From Mangifera indica (taxonomy: Eukaryota > Streptophyta > Magnoliopsida > Sapindales > Anacardiaceae): 64,000 nucleotides of DNA. The stretch covers positions 13,633,969 to 13,697,968 of the forward strand of contig NC_058148.1 in NCBI RefSeq assembly GCF_011075055.1. The letters run 5' to 3'. How positions within the stretch are numbered: the first letter of the stretch is position 1; each line of letters begins with the position of its first letter. Shown piece by piece: positions 60,383 through 64,000 of the stretch. The notes under the pieces are model-generated. The model worked only from the letters and a program-made list of their open reading frames with translations. It ran no database searches and was not told where the DNA came from. Made by a program: the position numbers and the translations under genes.

Positions 60383-60865
60383 CCGGTCGTTTGGTTATAA
60401 GTTTTAAAGATTACCTTAGTAATCTATCTTTTATTCTTTATTTGGTTTGTCAGTAATAAAATATTACAGTAATCTTCTATTACCTATGCTGACGTGACAG
60501 GTAATATAGGTGATAATCTGATTACCACCTTCACCTTAGGTATTTAAAAATTACCAAAGTAATTTTGATTTTATTATAATTATATTAGTATTCATTAATT
60601 TTTTTAGACAAAAATAAATTTATTTTTAATTAATATGACAAATAATATGAAAAATATTTAAAAATAATTATATTCAAGCGCATTTAAGTAAAATATTTTA
60701 CTAGTAATCTTTTATTACATTTAACCAAACACAATAATTATTTATACCAATCAAATTTTATCAAATATAGTAATCATTTATACCCAGTATTCTTTTAAAT
60801 AATCTATCTTCAAGGTAATCTTTTTATTTTGATAATAAAACATTACCCGAACCAAACACCCCCTA
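60383..60865. mobile_element. hAT-like MITE
   Basis: About 480 bp bounded by CCGGTCGTTTGGTT on the left and AACCAAACACCCCC on the right, the GGTGTTTGGTT terminal repeat common in plant hAT-type MITEs. Inner words also face each other (TTACCTTAGTAATCT against AATCTATCTTCAAGGTAAT). No clear 8-bp target duplication was found. It inserted directly beside the Mutator-like element. Confidence 0.55.
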
Positions 60866-60889
60866 AGAGTAATGTAATGGGTAGTGAAC

Positions 60890-61036
60890 ATATTTTTTAT
60901 GCGTAAATATTTATACATAAAAATATATTTTCATATAATTAAACATTACTTTATTATTAATTCTAAATCTCTCGATGAACATATTATGATGTATTAATAT
61001 ATGTTCAAATTTATATACACATAATTTTATTGTTAG
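60890..61036. mobile_element. Small palindromic MITE copy
   Basis: ATGCGTAAATATTTATACAT at the left faces ATATACACATAATTTTATTG at the right; ends resemble the elements at 10573 and 61351. Confidence 0.45.
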
Positions 61037-61350
61037 TATAATTAATTTTTGTGTAATTTCGTGCGGTGGAATTTGCCATCCACATTGATACGAAATCTTG
61101 TGGTTGTCATGACACTTTCCAAATTTCTCTCCCGCCATAATTTCATGATAAGATTTAAACTTTACATATGGCAAATGGCAAATGGCAAAACACCTAGCGA
61201 TAGAATTATTGTCACTTGAAAAGTTTATGGAACAAGAATAAAAGAATTTAACATCCATCCAAGGCCCTAACAGGCATATATTGCTCATAGTTATACACAA
61301 GCAACAAAAGTATTGTCCACAACCGCCCTGCTGTATTTTAGAGAAATGGT

Positions 61351-61492
61351 ATATACATCCAATTTTGAATACCTAAATAACGTATCATCATGTAATTAAA
61401 TATTAATTTATTTTTTATTCAAAATCGATCAACCACGTAATAATATATTATCTAATATTTCATAGAGTATTCAAAATTGGATGTGCATAATT
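61351..61492. mobile_element. Small palindromic MITE copy
   Basis: ACATCCAATTTTGAATAC on the left is mirrored by GTATTCAAAATTGGATGT on the right, an 18-bp inverted repeat, with a foldback interior (CATGTAATTAAATATT against AATATTTCATAG-type words). Confidence 0.65.
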
Positions 61493-61714
61493 TTATTGTA
61501 TATTTTACCTCAACCATGATAAAGCTACAAATTTCCATTCCCAGAAGGAAGTTGAAATTCACCAACCATTGGTGTTCATTCTTTCTATCAGTCCATGTGG
61601 TGAGATCTGAGAAAGAAACTCACCATTACATTGAACTATGTTATCACATTCTGATCAGACTCCTTCTCACTGGGTACAAGAGTGATGCCAAGAAGTCAGC
61701 ACAATACCAGGTTG

Positions 61715-64000
61715 TCATAACTTACTACGAATAATCTCACCAGATATCTTTTCCACCTTGTCGATGCGAGACAACCCTTTTAGAACCTCTTGACTTTCAG
61801 CAATGAATCTAGCAAAACGGGTTCCTTTCCCATCTTTGTTGGCTTCAAATTGTGACTCTGGCAGATTAGGTAAAGTAGGGCCTGGCTTCGGAGATAATGG
61901 CGGCATCAGTGCCCACACCGAAGCAAGGTGTTCATTTGGCTGATCAAGTTCCTTAAGAAGTGAAAGATCCTGCATATCTGTGTAAGAAAAAGATGATCCG
62001 TAAGACTCACGAGCATCTCCTGACCTTCAGCCATAGAATCATAAATTTCCGGAAAAAAACATGCAATTTTACGTATTAATTTGAAATGAGTTGTATATCT
62101 GCAATGTCATATCACCTATATATGAAGCAAAAACACAGCGAGTTTTATCATATATTACTTCCAAATTTTCATTTTGGTGCTCATGGCACAGAAAGATTTT
62201 AAGCATAAAGCATCACAAAGTTGGAATTAAAGCTTAATAGAACTGCGTTAGGTTCTCTTCTTGGTTACTGGCTATACTTTTTAGTAACCACTTAAACAAA
62301 TGAAAATTTTCAACAGTGAAAATTTCATCACTAACACAGTAGCAAAGCATTACTTAGCTTCCTTACCCCTTGAAAACGCAAAGATAGGAGCCAAAACTGC
62401 ACATGGAATGCTGAAGTTCAGATGTGGTATAACTGTCCCTCCACTACGCCTTGCATTACTGTATCAAGAGTACATCTCCATCTCATTAGATAAGTTTAAT
62501 ATGCAGGCGCTGAAAGGACCAACAAAAAAGTCTTTCTAAAATTTACTTGTCAAAGATAATAATGAAGGAAGACAATTTAACCAATGTAAGCACAGATATT
62601 TCATTAATACTATTATAATTTTTTTTTATGAAATAACTCCAGGTCAAATCTGTGGGCAAACAGCATGGATTTCAGATTGAGGATTGTGAAAGCTCTTTAA
62701 AAAAGTAGTATGGCATCTCTTTACTAAAACTTCACATCAGTGATTGAATGGATGGGAGTTGAAAAAAATCAAAAGATAGTCTGAATGTCATGACAACCAT
62801 AATGTTAACTGCGTGAAACAACTTGGTAACCTACATAAAATCATTTTGTACAATCTAATTCACGGTACCTTGTAACAAGTCCAATCATATGACCATCCAA
62901 ATTGACAACTGCACCACCACTACCACCTGGATGAACAGCAGCAGTTGTTTCAATCATTACTGGACAACCTGAATCCCCTTGAAGAATGGATTGACAATAA
63001 GGTGGTGACTTTACTTTGACAACATTTGCTACCACCCCACAACAAACAGAAGAGGTAAGGCCTGCAAAATTAAGAGTAGAAAGTGCAATAAATTTAAAGA
63101 AAATATTTGGGATCTACATATACTTTTTGACTTTTTACTCTGACAAAAATTATAAATAATACCTGAAAAGGAAACTTATCATCAGCATAGAACTAGTCCT
63201 TTTACAGCATTGCATTAGGAAATGTCACATATTAAACAGTACGTACACAAACGAGAATAGTGTGGCTGGAGTCACTAATTCTGAAAATTTCTAAATATGG
63301 ATTCACAGTGTATCTTAATGGTAGAAGATGCAAAACTTATAGAACAGTATAGTCTCTTGACCAAACAACATGAGAATCCAATGAACCACATCATGCATTC
63401 ATAGTTATGAATTTTCTAGGCATAAGGATGGCGAGCTATACATGAAATAACCTATGGTTGCCTATCTTAATCGATCACATACACAAGAAAGCAGACAAGA
63501 CTCACAGAAGTGTCATAGTTAATAGACAAATGAAAAAGTTAGGCCTTACCACATCTTGGTCCAAAAAGTCCATGTCCAATGACATATGCAGTCGATCCTA
63601 TAGACGGATGTGCAAAATCTGCAAATATAGGGCAAACCTGATCTGGAACATATTCAAGCTGCAATAGTGCAACATCCAAAGTTCCCCTACAAATATATAC
63701 TACTTTAGCATCACACCAAATCCAAGACTCTATATGGTCTAGGCGGACACGTATGTTTCTATGGTCTTTGTGAAACGAACTCAACTTATATGATCTACTT
63801 TCATTAACAGAAGAATCCACAAACTTTGGTGCCCTTGTTGCAAGCTCTTTAGATGCAAAGATAAATCCCCTCGATTGATTTCCATTTTTCTCACCACTTA
63901 AAGTTGTTTTCCTAAATCTCCATGGTTCTAACAAGTGAGCATTTGTGAGTATCAGGCCTTGATCATTGAGAAGAACACCAGATGCCCAAACACCATCATC
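61715..64000 (-). CDS. DEG15: Peroxisomal processing protease DEG15 (3' part, partial)
   Basis: Four exons in view: 63550-64000 (continues beyond the window), 62869-63061, 62367-62458, 61715-61977; they join in frame to the last 332 residues. The trypsin-like catalytic triad is visible: His in LTNAHLLEP, Asp in [10 protein letters not shown], and Ser in [14 protein letters not shown], followed by MIGLVTSNAR and [10 protein letters not shown]. The protein ends IIRSKL, a canonical PTS1 peroxisome signal. DEG15 removes PTS2 presequences from imported peroxisomal enzymes such as malate dehydrogenase and thiolase. The N-terminal half is outside the window. In Arabidopsis DEG15 follows LEC2 and Dof1.4, as here. 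Confidence 0.92.

Noticed and set aside
1..64000. tRNA, rRNA, snoRNA or CRISPR arrays
   Set aside because: No cloverleaf with conserved tRNA boxes, no rRNA stretch and no regularly spaced repeat array was seen on either strand.

Overview
The window is nuclear DNA of a eudicot plant, most likely a rosid. It is AT-rich with short GT-AG introns, plant-specific transcription factor families (LEC2-type B3, Dof, SBP) and many small inverted-repeat transposons. No tRNA, rRNA, CRISPR or bacterial feature was seen. Gene models were built by hand from reading frames and splice sites; every intron given keeps the frame across the junction.

Layout. (1) 1-100: 3' end of a plus-strand gene, read as the C-terminus of a VQ-motif protein. 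(2) 4.2-12.5 kb: five tandem minus-strand genes for RALF-type secreted peptides, each preceded by a related promoter block of about 100 bp. The outer two copies keep the four-cysteine RALF core. The three inner copies all lose the second cysteine pair; one has a 90-residue Ser/Pro-rich tail instead, and another carries a possible remnant of such a tail behind a stop codon. (3) 15.8-20.6 kb: an SMG7-like (EST1 family) gene. (4) 22.4 kb: a possible 32-residue peptide gene with its own TATA box; 23.7-24.4 kb: a decayed Ty1/copia pol relic. (5) 24.7-27.1 kb: a complete six-exon LEC2-type B3 regulator of embryogenesis. (6) 33.97-34.9 kb and 43.5-44.7 kb: two Dof zinc-finger genes in opposite orientations. 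(7) 51.5-53.2 kb: a small SPL3/4/5-type SBP gene with a miR156 site in its 3' UTR. (8) 54.8-58.6 kb: a complete eight-exon mitochondrial carrier of the BAC (basic amino acid) type with a short non-autonomous LTR element in intron 2. (9) 61.7-64.0 kb: the 3' part of a DEG15 peroxisomal processing protease ending in the PTS1 signal SKL; it runs off the window.

Gene order is informative. From memory of Arabidopsis loci, VQ4, RALFL4, SMG7-like, LEC2, Dof1.4 and DEG15 lie together near At1g28260-At1g28320, while RALFL19, SPL3 and BAC1 lie near At2g33775-At2g33820. This window carries both sets in one segment, as expected of an ancestral block later doubled and fractionated in Arabidopsis. By position, the RALF cluster corresponds to the pollen RALF4/RALF19 pair.

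Transposons fill the gaps. There are two full-length Mutator-like foldback elements with 9-10 bp target duplications (46.75 and 59.56 kb) and an end fragment of the same family (6.76 kb). The 59.56 kb copy is nearly palindromic and encodes almost the same 113-codon frame on both strands. There is also a 530-bp foldback repeat at 32.2 kb, an hAT-like MITE and several copies of a small palindromic MITE.
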